Shown here: piece by piece, positions 27,336-39,583 of the stretch
Numbering within the stretch: position 1 is the stretch's first letter
How the letters are laid out: each line of letters starts with the position of its first letter
Assembly: GCA_014378845.1 (NCBI GenBank)
Contig: JACMNB010000037.1
Span: forward strand, 1 to 47,556
Source: Methylotenera sp.
GTDB lineage: Bacteria > Pseudomonadota > Gammaproteobacteria > Burkholderiales > Methylophilaceae
Direction of reading: 5' to 3'
DNA length: 47,556 bases
Program-made: the position numbers and the translations under genes
The notes under the pieces: generated by a model
What the model saw: the letters and a program-made list of their open reading frames with translations, nothing else
Told to the model about the DNA's origin: nothing
The model's database searches: none

Positions 27336-27749
27336 ATGGCAAATACCGCACAAGCACGCAAACGCGCCCGTCAATCTGTAAAAGTCAATGCACACAACTC
27401 TGCATTACGCTCAACGCTACGCACAGCAATTAAAAAAGTGCTTAAAGCGGTTGAGGCTGGCGATAAAGCGGCCGCAATGATTAGTTATCAAGAAAATGTA
27501 AGCGTGATTGATCGTATTGCAGATAAAAAAATTATTCATAAAAACAAAGCAGCGCGTCATAAAAGCCGCCTAACAGCTGCCATTAAAGCCTTAAAAGGCG
27601 ACGCACCTGTGATGTTGGCTAAAAAAGCAGCGCCAGTAAAGGCAAAAGCAGCACCTAAAGTGAAGGCAGCGCCAGCTAAAGCTGCTGCTGCCAAACCAAA
27701 AGCGGCCGCCAAGCCTAAGGCAGCAGCAAAACCGAAAGCTGAAAAATAA
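27336..27749 (+). CDS. rpsT: Ribosomal protein S20 with long Lys/Ala/Pro tail
   Basis: Residues 1-88 are a normal S20 ([50 protein letters not shown]), a helical 16S rRNA-binding protein of the 30S subunit. The family usually ends here. This protein continues for about 49 residues made almost only of Lys, Ala, Pro and Val, with repeats of the AAKPKA type. The tail resembles that of histone-H1-like proteins and would be disordered and strongly basic. The gene is monocistronic, divergent from murJ, with a clear promoter and terminator. Confidence 0.96.
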   Translation: MANTAQARKRARQSVKVNAHNSALRSTLRTAIKKVLKAVEAGDKAAAMISYQENVSVIDRIADKKIIHKNKAARHKSRLTAAIKALKGDAPVMLAKKAAPVKAKAAPKVKAAPAKAAAAKPKAAAKPKAAAKPKAEK

Positions 27750-27773
27750 GATTTTTTAGTTTTACAAGTTAAG

Positions 27774-27807
27774 ATAAAAAAGCCGCATTTTATGCGGCTT
27801 TTTTTAA
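27774..27807 (+). terminator. Rho-independent terminator of rpsT
   Basis: AAAAAGCCGCA, TTTTA, TGCGGCTTTTTTT forms a stable hairpin with a U-tract, 25 bases after the rpsT stop. The A-rich left flank means it can also stop the convergent gene on the other strand. Confidence 0.9.
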
Positions 27808-27825
27808 TACTATATGAATCGAACT

Positions 27826-28359
27826 CTATTGCTCCCAATCCACACCCCAACCAACACCAGCCCCAACTAAACTCACGCCCAAACAGTTGATGCGAGCGGA
27901 ATCTGTTTCATTTTCAAACGCAATACCTATGTATTTATCGCCACTAATCCAAGCCAGTACTTTGTAATGAAATCCTGGCGCTTCATAATAATCATTTATT
28001 TTTGGCTCACCTAAAATAGCAATGCACTCCGCAGCGGTGTTATCTATCGACAAACCAAACGGAGGCGTACCAGAAAAAGTTTCTTTTAATGAGTCATCAT
28101 AGCCAGCGCGACAAAACTCAATATCAACAAATATCCAATCGCTATTAAATTTTGGAGGGTAATCTGTTATTTTTATGAAATGCGCTAATCGAAACAACTC
28201 GAATCGTAAGGACTGCTTGGGTTTCCAATTAAAATGCGTGTCATAGTATTCGCTATCTGTGCCTTTTAACTTCAACCCCATTTGGCGCATCTCTTTCGCA
28301 AATTCTGTATGATCCACACCGTAGCCGAGCCATTTAACAATATCATCGCCGTTAATCAT
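27826..28359 (-). CDS. Orphan cytoplasmic protein of unknown function
   Basis: The 177-residue product has no signal peptide or membrane segment. It is rich in aromatic and acidic residues. The middle reads FSGTPPFGLSIDNTAAECIA followed by ILGEP, a pattern seen in many small uncharacterised proteins of the immunity-protein kind, where a P-x-G-L turn precedes a helix and LG-x-P. No toxin gene is adjacent, so this is only a resemblance. It follows purK at 28 bases on the same strand and converges on rpsT. Confidence 0.7.
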   Translation of the reverse strand: MINGDDIVKWLGYGVDHTEFAKEMRQMGLKLKGTDSEYYDTHFNWKPKQSLRFELFRLAHFIKITDYPPKFNSDWIFVDIEFCRAGYDDSLKETFSGTPPFGLSIDNTAAECIAILGEPKINDYYEAPGFHYKVLAWISGDKYIGIAFENETDSARINCLGVSLVGAGVGWGVDWEQ

Positions 28360-28387
28360 ATTATCTGCGCTTGAAATTTAAAGTTGT

Positions 28388-29557
28388 CTAAGCACCAATA
28401 TTTAACACACTACGCGCAATTAAAGCCGCATTCAGCGCCGCTTGCTTGTTTTTGCCAATCACCGTGAAGTGACCCATTTTGCGCGCTTTTCGTGGTTCAT
28501 GCTTGCCATATAAATGTAGCTTTAAATTGGCATGCCTGAGAGCCAATATCCATGCGGGTTCCACAATATTATCTTGGGCATTATTTTTCGCTTCTGCAAA
28601 CCAACTATCTCCCAAAATATTCACCATCACGGCGTTGCTGTGCAAACTTGTGTCGCCTAGCGGTAGGCCTGTCATCACTCGCACTTGTTGCTCAAACTGG
28701 TTGGTGACGCAGGCGTCAATGGTGTAATGGCCGCTATTATGCGGGCGCGGGGCGACTTCGTTAACCAACAATTGCTTGCCGACCACAAAAAACTCTACGC
28801 CTAACACGCCAACATAATCGAGCTTTTCTGCCAATTTTTTCGCCAGTTCTTGCGCGTTGGCTTTTAGCACTTCGCCGCAACGTGCTGGCACAATGCTAAT
28901 GTCTAATATGCCATTTAAATGACTGTTTTCTGCGGTGGGGAAGCTTGCAATATTGCCTTGCGCATCGCGCGCCAGCACCACAGAAACTTCCAAATCCAGT
29001 GCCAGCATTTTCTCTAACACGCAAGTTTCATTGTTAAATTCTGCAAACGCTCTTGTTGCCTCAGCCTGATTTTTCACCCTCGCTTGACCTTTGCCGTCAT
29101 AGCCAAAACGCGCGACTTTTAGAATCGCTGGGTACAAAATACTGGAGTCATTTGGCAAGTCTTTTGCACTATTGATTACCGCAAACGGCGCAACTGGCAG
29201 CCCAGCGTCTTTAATAAAATTTTTCTCTAATACGCGATGTTGTGCAATCGCTACACAAGAGGCAGAAGGCCTAACGGTGGTAGTAAGCGCTAACATTTCT
29301 AGCGATTTTGCGGGTACATTTTCAAACTCTGTGGTCACAGCGGCGCAAGTTTCTGCCATTTTTTTGAGTGCGACTGCACTGTCAAAATCAGCGCAAATGT
29401 GCACATCAGCAATCTTGCCTGCTGGGCTGTTTTTATCGGGGTCTAGCACGGTGACTTGGTAGCCAAGCTCGTGGGCAGCAATCACAAAAAAGCGACCAAG
29501 CTGGCCGCCGCCTAACATGCCCAGCATGGCGGGCGCAGTGATTACGTTTGATTTCAT
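28388..29557 (-). CDS. purK: N5-carboxyaminoimidazole ribonucleotide synthase
   Basis: The 389-residue ATP-grasp enzyme makes N5-CAIR from AIR, ATP and bicarbonate in purine synthesis. The N-terminus [20 protein letters not shown], the ATP-grasp stretch [12 protein letters not shown] and the [17 protein letters not shown] motif are diagnostic. The ATG overlaps the purE stop by four bases, so PurE and PurK, which act in sequence, are co-translated. Confidence 0.97.
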   Translation of the reverse strand: MKSNVITAPAMLGMLGGGQLGRFFVIAAHELGYQVTVLDPDKNSPAGKIADVHICADFDSAVALKKMAETCAAVTTEFENVPAKSLEMLALTTTVRPSASCVAIAQHRVLEKNFIKDAGLPVAPFAVINSAKDLPNDSSILYPAILKVARFGYDGKGQARVKNQAEATRAFAEFNNETCVLEKMLALDLEVSVVLARDAQGNIASFPTAENSHLNGILDISIVPARCGEVLKANAQELAKKLAEKLDYVGVLGVEFFVVGKQLLVNEVAPRPHNSGHYTIDACVTNQFEQQVRVMTGLPLGDTSLHSNAVMVNILGDSWFAEAKNNAQDNIVEPAWILALRHANLKLHLYGKHEPRKARKMGHFTVIGKNKQAALNAALIARSVLNIGA

Positions 29558-30048
29558 GGTTTTTCGGTCAGCGTCATTTGGCTAACTTTTTCGGTTAAGG
29601 TCGCGCGATATTCCACCAATTTTTTAGCCAAATTCGCATCACTATTCGCCAAAATGCTCACGGCAAACAGGCCTGCATTGGCCGCACCCGCATCACCAAT
29701 TGCAAACGTAGCGACTGGAATACCTTTTGGCATTTGCACAATTGACAGCAGTGAATCCTGTCCTTGCAAATGCTTGCTTGGCACAGGCACGCCAAGCACA
29801 GGCAGCGTGGTTTTTGCTGCCACCATGCCAGGCAGATGCGCCGCGCCGCCAGCGCCCGCAATAATCACTTGGTAACCATCTTTTTGTGCGTTTTCAGCAA
29901 ATTGAAACATCAAATCTGGGGTGCGATGCGCAGAAACCACTTTGGCTTCGTAAGCTACACCAAATTCTGCAAGCATTTGCGCGGCATTTTTCATCACTGG
30001 CCAATCACTGTCCGAGCCCATAATGATGGCAACTAACGGTTTATTCAT
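29554..30048 (-). CDS. purE: N5-carboxyaminoimidazole ribonucleotide mutase
   Basis: The 164-residue class I PurE converts N5-CAIR to CAIR. It has the nucleotide-binding start [20 protein letters not shown], the [11 protein letters not shown] motif with the catalytic His, and [16 protein letters not shown]. Length is normal. It overlaps purK by four bases. The gap to the upstream proB gene holds a palindromic repeat. Confidence 0.97.
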   Translation of the reverse strand: MNKPLVAIIMGSDSDWPVMKNAAQMLAEFGVAYEAKVVSAHRTPDLMFQFAENAQKDGYQVIIAGAGGAAHLPGMVAAKTTLPVLGVPVPSKHLQGQDSLLSIVQMPKGIPVATFAIGDAGAANAGLFAVSILANSDANLAKKLVEYRATLTEKVSQMTLTEKP

Positions 30049-30100
30049 TGGTTTTACCCTTTTTAAAAGCTGGTTTTTTCAACCACTATTGACCCGATTT

Positions 30101-30209
30101 CGTCATTCTCGCGAAAGCGGGTATCCATTTTATTGGAAATTTAGTGATTACAACATCACTATAACTAAGTTCTACCTGAACTGGATTCCCGCTGTCGCGG
30201 CAATGTCGG
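30101..30209. repeat. Dispersed palindromic repeat (CGTCATTC family)
   Basis: This element begins CGTCATTCTCGCGAAAGCGGG and ends ATTCCCGCTGTCGCGG followed by CAATGTCGG. It has the same architecture as the copies at 20719 and 23714 but its ends are more diverged. It sits between purE and proB on the same strand and may affect read-through between them. Confidence 0.72.
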
Positions 30210-30221
30210 CTGCCTATGGTT

Positions 30222-32364
<2,143 letters not shown>

Positions 32365-32382
32365 TCAAAAACCTTTATAAAT

Positions 32383-32530
32383 TCATTCTTCAAGCTTATC
32401 GCCAACGAATTCAACATCACGTTGCGCGGTGCTCAAAATCCTCATGTACTTCGTGTACATTCCGGTTTCTGCGCTCCGTGCGCCTTGCGCTAATTCTTGA
32501 ACCTCTAAATTTCTTAAAGGTTTTTGCTGC
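32383..32530. repeat. Probable dispersed intergenic element between obgE and rpmA
   Basis: The 255-base gap between rpmA and obgE contains a GC-richer block with the dyad ATGTAC, TTCGT, GTACAT at 32444-32460. Around it lie CTCAAAATCC and TGCGCTCCGTGCGCC, which look like an intergenic repeat. A frame with no stop for 48 codons runs through it on the minus strand, ending at 32383, but has no proper start. I see no second copy in this window, so calling it a repeat is an inference from its style. Confidence 0.4.
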
Positions 32531-32573
32531 TAAACACGGAGTAATTTCTTAAACTTAACCTACACATTCAAAT

Positions 32574-32604
32574 AAAAAAGCCCCATCAAACGATGAGGCT
32601 TTAA
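32574..32604 (-). terminator. Rho-independent terminator after rpmA
   Basis: On the minus strand, AAAGCCTCATCGTTTGATGG and GGCTTTTTTA form a hairpin with a U-tract about 16 bases after the rpmA stop. It separates rplU-rpmA from obgE-proB, so read-through to obgE would be partial. Confidence 0.8.
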
Positions 32605-32619
32605 TGATACTACTTAAAC

Positions 32620-32877
32620 TTAAACTGCAACAATATTCACCAATTGGCGACGTAGTGCGCCTTTGATGCAAAAGGTTACTTTGCCGTCTATTTTTGCAAA
32701 TAGCGTGTGGTCTTTACCCATGCCGACATTTTCGCCTGCGTGCATTTTAGTGCCGCGTTGACGCACAATGATGCTGCCAGCGCTTACAACTGTTTCGCCA
32801 AATGCTTTAACGCCTAAACGTTGTGAGTGTGAATCGCGACCGTTACGTGAACTACCGCCTGCTTTTTTGTGTGCCAT
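32620..32877 (-). CDS. rpmA: Ribosomal protein L27
   Basis: The 85-residue protein of the 50S subunit starts [20 protein letters not shown], whose N-terminal tail reaches the peptidyl-transferase centre. [21 protein letters not shown] follows the usual pattern. It lies 26 bases after rplU, in the standard rplU-rpmA operon, and is followed by a terminator. Confidence 0.98.
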   Translation of the reverse strand: MAHKKAGGSSRNGRDSHSQRLGVKAFGETVVSAGSIIVRQRGTKMHAGENVGMGKDHTLFAKIDGKVTFCIKGALRRQLVNIVAV

Positions 32878-32903
32878 GATTAATCCTTAACTATAAATTT
32901 CAA

Positions 32904-33218
32904 TTACTTAGCAGCAATTGCGTCAATTTGAATTTCAGTAAAACTTTGGCGATGGCCTTGTGTTTTACGGTAATGTTTACGGCGGCGGAATTTAAAAATC
33001 ATCACTTTATCTGCGCGGCCATGAGAAAGCACCGTTGCGCTAACCTTTGCACCTGCCACCAAAGGCGCGCCAATAGTGGTGATATCGCCATCAGCAATCA
33101 TCAACACTTTGTCGATAACTACTTTGCTGCCCACTTCACCTAATAGTTTTTCAACCTTAAGTTTTGCGCCCGCTTCTACTTTGTATTGTTTACCACCTGT
33201 TTTTATGACTGCGTACAT
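32904..33218 (-). CDS. rplU: Ribosomal protein L21
   Basis: The 104-residue 50S protein starts [17 protein letters not shown] and ends with the RNA-binding [20 protein letters not shown] segment. The ATG at 33218 has AAGG about eight bases upstream and matches the family start; an upstream in-frame ATG (33245) would add nine unconserved residues. It diverges from ispB. Confidence 0.98.
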   Translation of the reverse strand: MYAVIKTGGKQYKVEAGAKLKVEKLLGEVGSKVVIDKVLMIADGDITTIGAPLVAGAKVSATVLSHGRADKVMIFKFRRRKHYRKTQGHRQSFTEIQIDAIAAK

Positions 33219-33398
33219 GGTTTTAGCCTTGTTTCTATACTTCAAATGAATCGCGCATTATACTTAAACTATCAGCATTTTGCAAATGCTAATTATGCTA
33301 TTTTACGCCTGATAGCGCACATAGGCTGTGTTAAAATACCGATATTCTTTGAAATGGCTTTATAAGCCGCAAGCAACTTAAGCAACTTTAATCAAACA

Positions 33399-34367
33399 GT
33401 GACTTTTAACAACATCCAAACTTTTACTGCACGCCATATGCAAGCAGTTGACACTGTTATTCGACTTTCGCTGCATTCTGAAGTCGCGCTAATCAATACA
33501 ATTAGCGAACATATTATTGGCGGCGGCGGCAAACGGCTGCGACCCGCACTCGTTATACTTTCTAGCGGATTATTTCAGCCCATTACTTCGCAGCATTATG
33601 AGCTGGCTGCCATTGTAGAATTTATCCACACCGCAACTTTGCTGCACGATGACGTGGTGGATGAATCTGCCATGCGGCGCGGTAAAAGTACGGCTAACCA
33701 TTTATTTGGCAATGCCGCCAGCGTGCTAGTGGGCGATTTTTTATATTCGCGCGCGTTTCAAATGATGGTAAAACTGCAAAATATGCGCGTGATGGACATA
33801 TTATCGCAAGCTACCAATATTATTTCTGAGGGCGAAGTGTTGCAGTTAATGAACATTCACAACGCCGACGTGACCGAGCAAGAATATTTAAAAATAATCC
33901 ACTTTAAGACAGCCAAACTTTTTGAAGCCGCAACACGTTTAGGCGCGGTGATTAGCGGCGCAACTGTAGCGGATGAAACCGCGCTAGCCATTTATGGCAT
34001 GCGCCTTGGCACAGCGTTTCAGCTGATTGATGATGTGCTGGATTTAAGCGGCGACGCCAATCAAATTGGCAAAAATTTGGGTGACGATTTAGCCGAAGGC
34101 AAACCAACATTACCGTTGTTAATTGCCATGCACCGCGGCGCGCCAGCAGATGCCGCAACCATTCGTAAAGCGATTCAACAAGGTGGGCCTAGTGAACTGC
34201 CCGCCGTACTTGCAGCCGTTAATGCAACCCATGCACTACAATATGTGCGGGATTTAGCTGCTAACGAGGCTAAAATTGGCTGTGAAGCCATTGCTCATTT
34301 GCCTGACTCCGCCAATAAACAAGCGCTGATTGAATTGGCTGAATTTGCGGTAAAGCGTGATTTTTAA
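33399..34367 (+). CDS. ispB: Polyprenyl (octaprenyl) diphosphate synthase
   Basis: The 322-residue trans-prenyltransferase makes the side chain of ubiquinone. It has GGGKRLRPALVIL, the first Asp-rich motif LLHDDVVDES and the second LIDDVLDLSGD. The start is GTG at 33399, which aligns with the normal family N-terminus; the next Met lies 13 residues inside. It diverges from rplU-rpmA, the usual arrangement. Chain length cannot be fixed by eye. Confidence 0.95.
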   Translation: MTFNNIQTFTARHMQAVDTVIRLSLHSEVALINTISEHIIGGGGKRLRPALVILSSGLFQPITSQHYELAAIVEFIHTATLLHDDVVDESAMRRGKSTANHLFGNAASVLVGDFLYSRAFQMMVKLQNMRVMDILSQATNIISEGEVLQLMNIHNADVTEQEYLKIIHFKTAKLFEAATRLGAVISGATVADETALAIYGMRLGTAFQLIDDVLDLSGDANQIGKNLGDDLAEGKPTLPLLIAMHRGAPADAATIRKAIQQGGPSELPAVLAAVNATHALQYVRDLAANEAKIGCEAIAHLPDSANKQALIELAEFAVKRDF

Positions 34368-34378
34368 AAAATAGCCAC

Positions 34379-34463
34379 TGTCGTTGCAAAGCGTGAAAGG
34401 ACTAATCAATCTAAAACAAACTAGATTGCCACACCTAAAAAAACCTTAGGCTCGCAATGACGG
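34379..34463. repeat. Palindromic element of the ATTGC(G/A)AG type
   Basis: GTCGTTGCAAAGCGTG and CAATCTA pair imperfectly with TAGATTGCC and CTCGCAATGACGG across a short AAACAAAC loop. The right half also forms the start of the tandem repeat unit described next. It follows ispB by 12 bases. Confidence 0.55.
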
Positions 34464-34736
34464 CATTCTTATGATTTTGACCTTAAATCCGCCTGTTGCC
34501 GCGCCTGTGATGATTTAAAAAGTTGGGAGGTTTTGAGAAAGGACTGTTTGAGCGAAGCGAGTTCCGCAGCGCCCAACTTTTTAAAGCAGCGCGGGAAACA
34601 AGCGGTATGGGGTGTCTTTTTGTTTGGATACTTTATTTTGGACAAGCAAAATAATGTATCTCGCCTACAGGCGAAAAAAAATACTAAATTAGACTTACGG
34701 TATGCAAATTAAACCGTTTTGCACGCCCTACTTGCT
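34424..34736. repeat. Tandem intergenic repeat, copy A
   Basis: This unit of about 313 bases shares with copy B (34798-35180) the blocks CCTAGGCTCGCAATGACGG, GCCGCGCCTGTGATGATTT, GAGCGAAGCGAGTTCCGCAG and CGCCTACAGGCGAAAAAAAA-like sequence, ending in a TTTGCACGCCCT stretch. Inside it, TTTAAAAAGTTGGG (34515-34528) and CCCAACTTTTTAAA (34572-34585) are a perfect 14-base inverted repeat. No credible gene is seen. Confidence 0.8.
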
Positions 34737-34797
34737 CCGTCTTCGCGAAGTGTGAAGTGACGAAGCAATTAATTAAAATAAGTAATGCTGGAAAAGT

Positions 34798-35180
34798 GGA
34801 TTGCCGCGCCTAAAAAAACCTAGGCTCGCAATGACGGCATTCGTATGAATTTGATCTTAAATCCCCTGCTGCCGCGCCTGTGATGATTTAAAAAGTTGGG
34901 ATGTTTTGAGCGAGGACTGTCACAACCGTCTTAGTGCTTTAGCACTTAGCGAGGTTGGGGAAGACCCTTGCGGTCTTATGAGCGAAGCGAGTTCCGCAGC
35001 GCCCAACTTTTCATAGCAGCGCAGGGCATAATATTAAAAAGCGTAGCGGCAGGGGGTAGCCTTTTCTTTGGTTTCTTTATTTTGACTAAGCAAAAGAAAG
35101 AAGCTCGCCTGGGGGCAAAAAAAATACTGCTTTAGTCAGCCGGTGTGCAAATACACCTCAATTTGCACACCCTGCTTGCT
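34798..35180. repeat. Tandem intergenic repeat, copy B
   Basis: Copy B is about 383 bases. It carries an extra stretch of about 60 bases at 34921-34980, built from two small hairpins (AGTGCTTTAGCACT; AAGACCCTTGCGGTCTT). It has an A/T-rich hairpin (TTTCTTTATTTTGACTAAGC and then AAAAGAAAGAAGC). It closes with a perfect 11-base inverted repeat, GGTGTGCAAAT (35142-35152) and ATTTGCACACC (35161-35171), that touches the end of the XRE gene. The 811-base gap between ispB and that gene holds nothing else I can support. Confidence 0.8.
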
Positions 35181-35559
35181 AGACGCTCTCATTTAGCGCG
35201 GCCATATGCTCAGCCGTACGTAGTAACTCTATCCTTCCCTCTTCGCTCGATAAAAGAAAGTCCTCAATGAGACGACTGACTTGTTTGGATATGGTTTTAG
35301 GAGTTTCGACAATTTTTGCATTTTTTGATTCCACTCCATTAAGGATTTCCGATATTGAAATTCCAAATCCAGAAGCTATTGCCACTACAGTATCAAGCTG
35401 TGGAGAAAAATCTGTGTCCTCGGAATTTAAAAGGCGATTGATATTTGTTGGCGGCAATCTCGAACGTCGCGCCAACTCCGCCTTACTGATGTTTTGAGCC
35501 TTCAGTTACGCTTTTATGCTTTTTACAAGAGCAGTTGTAGTCAAATTATCTTTAATCAC
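35179..35559 (-). pseudogene. XRE-family regulator gene interrupted by an ochre codon
   Basis: A GTG at 35559 with AAGGA upstream opens a frame reading MIKDNLTTTALVKSIKA, then TAA at 35508-35506. It continues in the same frame with LKAQNISKAELARRSRLPPT, NINRLLNSEDTDFSPQLDTV and AIASGFGISISEIL. Together these form a complete Cro/C1-type helix-turn-helix with a C-terminal tail (98 residues from a TTG at 35475). The stop lies in the first helix of the DNA-binding domain. Re-initiation at the TTG would give a protein lacking that helix, so function is doubtful. The small regulator stands alone; its target is unknown. Confidence 0.83.
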
Positions 35560-35595
35560 AGAATTTCCTTGTACTAGAATAATAATTGATTAAGT

Positions 35596-38500
35596 CTACA
35601 ACAACACCTTCTCAACTCCACCGTTATTAACTCGCTCCACGTATTCCTGCATCCAATTCTCACCTAAAATATGCTTCGCTATCTCGACCACAATATAATC
35701 CGCCTCAATGCCAGTATCGTCGCCATAGCGCGCTAGGCCTTGCAAGCAGCTTGGGCAACTGGTGAGAATTTTCACTTTCTCTTCAGGCGCACCCACCGTT
35801 AAGCCCATTTTGGCCATGCCTTTTTCCAGCTCTTCTTGCTTGCGGAATTTTACTTGCGTGGCAATATCTGGGCGCGCCGCCGCAAATGTGCCGCTTTCGC
35901 CACAACAACGGTCGTTTAACGCAACTTCTGTACCCATTAACTTATTGGTCACTTCTAATGGCTTATATGTTTTCATAGGGCTGTGGCAAGGGTCGTGGTA
36001 CATATAGCGCGTGCCAGTGACAGTTTTCAGGCGCATGTCTTTTTCCATGAGATATTCGTGAATATCCAGCAGCCTGCACCCCGGAAATATTTTCTCAAAC
36101 TCGTATTTTTGCAGTTGATCCATACAAGTGCCGCAAGACACAATCACCGTTTTAATATCGAGATAATTCAAGGTGTTGGCCACACGGTGAAACAACACGC
36201 GGTTATCGGTGGTGATTTGCAGGCCTTTGTCGTGATTGCCAGCGGATGTTTGCGGGTAGCCGCAGCACAAATAACCGGGTGGCAACACCGTAATCGCGCC
36301 CACTTCGTACAACATGGCTTGCGTGGCAAGGCCTACGTTTGAAAACAAACGCTCTGAGCCACAACCGGGGAAATAAAATACCGCCTCAGAATCTTCAGTC
36401 ACTTTTTGCGGGTTACGGATGACAGGTATCATGTGATCATCCTCGATACCCAACATGGCACGTGAGGTTTTAGATTGCATTTTTTTAGGCATTGGCCGAT
36501 TAATAAAGTGAATCACCTGCGCTTTAATCTCTGGTTTACCAACCGTTGCGGGTGGGCGAATTTTGTCTTTTAACAGTCCAAATTTCTTAGCTAATGTATG
36601 CGCAACATTTTGCGCTTTATAGCCCCAACCTATCATAGTGGTACGCAAAAATTTAATCGTGGCAGGGTCTTTGGCGTTTAAAAACAACATGCCAGCAGCG
36701 GTGCCAGGGTTGAACTGCTTTTTGCCTTGCTCGCGTAAAAAATTACGCATTTTAATGGTTACATCACCAAAATCAATATCCACAGGGCAAGGGTTAAGGC
36801 ATTTGTGGCACACGGTACAGTGGTCGGCCACGTCGTTAAACTCGTCAAAATGTTTAAGCGAAATGCCGCGCCGCGTTTGCTCTTCGTAAAGAAAAGCCTC
36901 AATCAATAATGACGTTGCTAAAATTTTGTTACGCGGGCTATACAAAAGATTTGCGCGCGGCACATGCGTAGTACAAACGGGCTTACATTTTCCGCAGCGT
37001 AAACAATCACTTATATCGTCAGCAATCTCGCCAATCGCAGATTGCTCCATAATAATCGACTCTTGCTCGAGCAAGCCAAAGCTTGGCGTATAAGCATTTT
37101 GCAAACCAGAACCATTAAGCAACTTGCCTTTATTAAAGTGACCATTTGGATCTACTTTATTTTTGTACGCGGTAAAAGTATCTATCGTGGCTTGATCCAA
37201 ATATTCCATTTTGGTGATGCCAATACCATGCTCACCAGAAATCACGCCGTCCAAGCTTTTTGCCAGCGCCATTACGCGGTCTACAGCGCTGTGCGCATCT
37301 TGCATCATGGTGTAATCGTCTGAATTGACAGGGATATTGGTGTGTACGTTGCCATCGCCCGCGTGCATGTGCAGCGCAATAAACACGCGGCTTTTTAGCA
37401 CGGTTTTGTGAATTTCATCGCAGCGCGAGAGTATTTTTTGATACTCACGGCCAGCAAAAATTTCAGCAAACGCTTTTTTTATCTCGCGCTTCCAAGAAAT
37501 ACGTAAATCGTAAGACTGTATAGCTCTAAATACATTGTCATATTGTGAATAAGGCTCGCCAAATTTACCTAAAATGCTGATTGGTTCATCTAGGCTATTC
37601 AATAATAAGCGCCATTGACTGCGTAAATCACGCAATAATTGTAGCGCCATGGCTTGTTTAGATTGCACCATGGCAAGGTTATAGCTGCCATCTTCTTCGC
37701 GCTCAAATGGCAAATCGCCTTGCATAAACATTTCTAACGCATCGACTAATTTGAGTTTATTTTTGATAGAAAGCTCAATATTAATGCGCTCAATCCCATC
37801 AGAATATTCGCCCAATTTTGGTAGCGGAATCACCACATCTTCGTTGATTTTAAAGGCATTAGTGTGGCGCGCAATAGCCGCCGTACGCGCGCGATCAAGC
37901 CAAAACTTTTTACGCGCTTCAGCAGAAACCGCAATAAAACCCTCACCATTACGGGCATTACACATGCGAACCATGGCTGATGCCACTTGGCCAACCGCGT
38001 TTTCGTCATCCGATGCAATATCGGCGATTAATACCATTTTTGGCCGTTGTTGACGCGCCGCTTTGGTCGCATAGCCAACGGCTTTAATATAGCGCTCGTC
38101 CATGTGCTCAAGCCCCGCCATAATCACGGCTGGCACTTGCGTGGCGGTTAAATCAAGATAATCTTTAATCTCCACAATCGCTGGTACGGCATGCGACACG
38201 TTGCCAAAAAACTCCAGCGCAATAGTGCGCACGTGCTTAGGCATGCGGTGCAAAATAAAGGTGGCGCTAGTAATCAAGCCATCGCAACCCTCTTTTTGAA
38301 TGCCAGGCAGGCCGCTTAAAAATTTATCGGTAACGTCTTTGCCTAAACCTACTTTGCGAAAGCTTGGGCCGGCAATTTCTAAAATCTCGGGTTCACCTAA
38401 TTGCGTTTTCATGTCAATATCAAAACGCGTTAACTTAAAACGCGCGGTGGCAATATCATGAATTTTGCCTAAATTATGGTCTAACCGCTCTACTTCTAGC

Positions 38501-39465
38501 CATTTGGCATCGGGCGTTACCATGCGGTAACTGGCCAAATTATCTAAGGCTGTGCCCCATAACACCGCTTTTTTACCGCCCGCATTCACTGCCACATTGC
38601 CGCCAATACAGCTGGCATCGGCACTAGTTGGGTCGCACGCGAACTCAAGCCCTGCCTCAGTTGCAGCTTCCATTGCGCGCCGCGTGACTACACCTGCGCC
38701 ACATTCAATGGTCGCAATTTGGCGCGAAACGCCAGGCAATGTGCGCATTTGCACGCCCGTGTGCTGATCTAACTTTTCGGTATTAATCACCACAGATAAT
38801 GGCGTAAGCGGAATTGCGCCGCCCGTATAACCCGTACCGCCGCCGCGAGGGATGACTGTAAGCCCAAGCTCAATACTCGCTCTAACTAGCGCAGCAATTT
38901 CAATCTCGGTGTCAGGATTTAGCACCACAAATGGATATTCCACACGCCAATCGGTGGCATCGGTCACATGTGAAACGCGCGCCAAGCCATCAAACTGAAT
39001 GTTATCTTTGCGCGTGATTTTGCTATATTTGCTTAAGGCTTTTTTGCGCAAGTCGTAAGTTTGACGGAAATCTTCGGCAAACTTTTCAATCGCTAATTTA
39101 CCTGCTGCCACCAAATTAAGTACGCTGTCGTTGCCAGCGCTACGTTCTTCAATCGCGGCAATCCGGTGCTGAAGCGCGTCAATTAAGGCTTTGCGGCGTT
39201 TTGGGTTGGCAATTAAATCGTCTTGCAAATAAGGATTGCGATTCACCACCCAAATATCGCCCAGCACTTCAAACAACATGCGCGCGCTGCGGCCCGTTTT
39301 GCGCTCTGCGCGCAAAGCATTTAAAATATGCCAACACTCTTCACCCAAAAACCGAATGACAATTTCGCGGTCTGAAAAAGAAGTATAGTTGTAAGGAATT
39401 TCGCGCAGGCGCGCGGCAGGCTGTTGTTCGGCTTGAAGCAAATTGACGGGAATAGGCGCATTCAT
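35596..39465 (-). CDS. DUF3683 FAD-linked oxidase / Fe-S oxidoreductase fusion
   Basis: The 1289-residue fusion has an N-terminal DUF3683 region (about 15-150). A PCMH-type FAD-binding domain follows with [12 protein letters not shown] near residue 210. Next comes an FAD-oxidase C-terminal domain ([19 protein letters not shown]), two 4Fe-4S motifs ([23 protein letters not shown]), and two CCG domains ([20 protein letters not shown]). The layout joins GlcD-like and GlcF/GlpC-like parts, as in membrane-associated D-2-hydroxyacid (for example D-lactate) dehydrogenases that feed electrons to quinone. The substrate is not evident. It is a single-gene unit, typical of betaproteobacteria. Confidence 0.92.
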   Translation of the reverse strand: MNAPIPVNLLQAEQQPAARLREIPYNYTSFSDREIVIRFLGEECWHILNALRAERKTGRSARMLFEVLGDIWVVNRNPYLQDDLIANPKRRKALIDALQHRIAAIEERSAGNDSVLNLVAAGKLAIEKFAEDFRQTYDLRKKALSKYSKITRKDNIQFDGLARVSHVTDATDWRVEYPFVVLNPDTEIEIAALVRASIELGLTVIPRGGGTGYTGGAIPLTPLSVVINTEKLDQHTGVQMRTLPGVSRQIATIECGAGVVTRRAMEAATEAGLEFACDPTSADASCIGGNVAVNAGGKKAVLWGTALDNLASYRMVTPDAKWLEVERLDHNLGKIHDIATARFKLTRFDIDMKTQLGEPEILEIAGPSFRKVGLGKDVTDKFLSGLPGIQKEGCDGLITSATFILHRMPKHVRTIALEFFGNVSHAVPAIVEIKDYLDLTATQVPAVIMAGLEHMDERYIKAVGYATKAARQQRPKMVLIADIASDDENAVGQVASAMVRMCNARNGEGFIAVSAEARKKFWLDRARTAAIARHTNAFKINEDVVIPLPKLGEYSDGIERINIELSIKNKLKLVDALEMFMQGDLPFEREEDGSYNLAMVQSKQAMALQLLRDLRSQWRLLLNSLDEPISILGKFGEPYSQYDNVFRAIQSYDLRISWKREIKKAFAEIFAGREYQKILSRCDEIHKTVLKSRVFIALHMHAGDGNVHTNIPVNSDDYTMMQDAHSAVDRVMALAKSLDGVISGEHGIGITKMEYLDQATIDTFTAYKNKVDPNGHFNKGKLLNGSGLQNAYTPSFGLLEQESIIMEQSAIGEIADDISDCLRCGKCKPVCTTHVPRANLLYSPRNKILATSLLIEAFLYEEQTRRGISLKHFDEFNDVADHCTVCHKCLNPCPVDIDFGDVTIKMRNFLREQGKKQFNPGTAAGMLFLNAKDPATIKFLRTTMIGWGYKAQNVAHTLAKKFGLLKDKIRPPATVGKPEIKAQVIHFINRPMPKKMQSKTSRAMLGIEDDHMIPVIRNPQKVTEDSEAVFYFPGCGSERLFSNVGLATQAMLYEVGAITVLPPGYLCCGYPQTSAGNHDKGLQITTDNRVLFHRVANTLNYLDIKTVIVSCGTCMDQLQKYEFEKIFPGCRLLDIHEYLMEKDMRLKTVTGTRYMYHDPCHSPMKTYKPLEVTNKLMGTEVALNDRCCGESGTFAAARPDIATQVKFRKQEELEKGMAKMGLTVGAPEEKVKILTSCPSCLQGLARYGDDTGIEADYIVVEIAKHILGENWMQEYVERVNNGGVEKVLL

Positions 39466-39583
39466 TAGGTGTTATTTTACTCAGCTAGTTGTAATGTTAA
39501 ATTATATCATGCAGTAGGCCATGGGATAGACCATGCATTAACTGCAAACGTTGCATCGGGCAATAGCAAATTTAAGTTAAAAT

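Noticed and set aside
27557-27850. Ala/Gly-rich minus-strand frame over the rpsT tail
   Set aside because: It is the complement of Lys/Ala/Pro codons and crosses the rpsT terminator.
27826-28359. Toxin-immunity pair involving the orphan protein next to purK
   Set aside because: No toxin-like gene or secretion marker lies nearby; only a weak pattern resemblance supports it.
34379-35180. CRISPR array in the ispB-XRE gap
   Set aside because: There are only two long, imperfect units and no regular short repeats with unique spacers; no cas genes are present.
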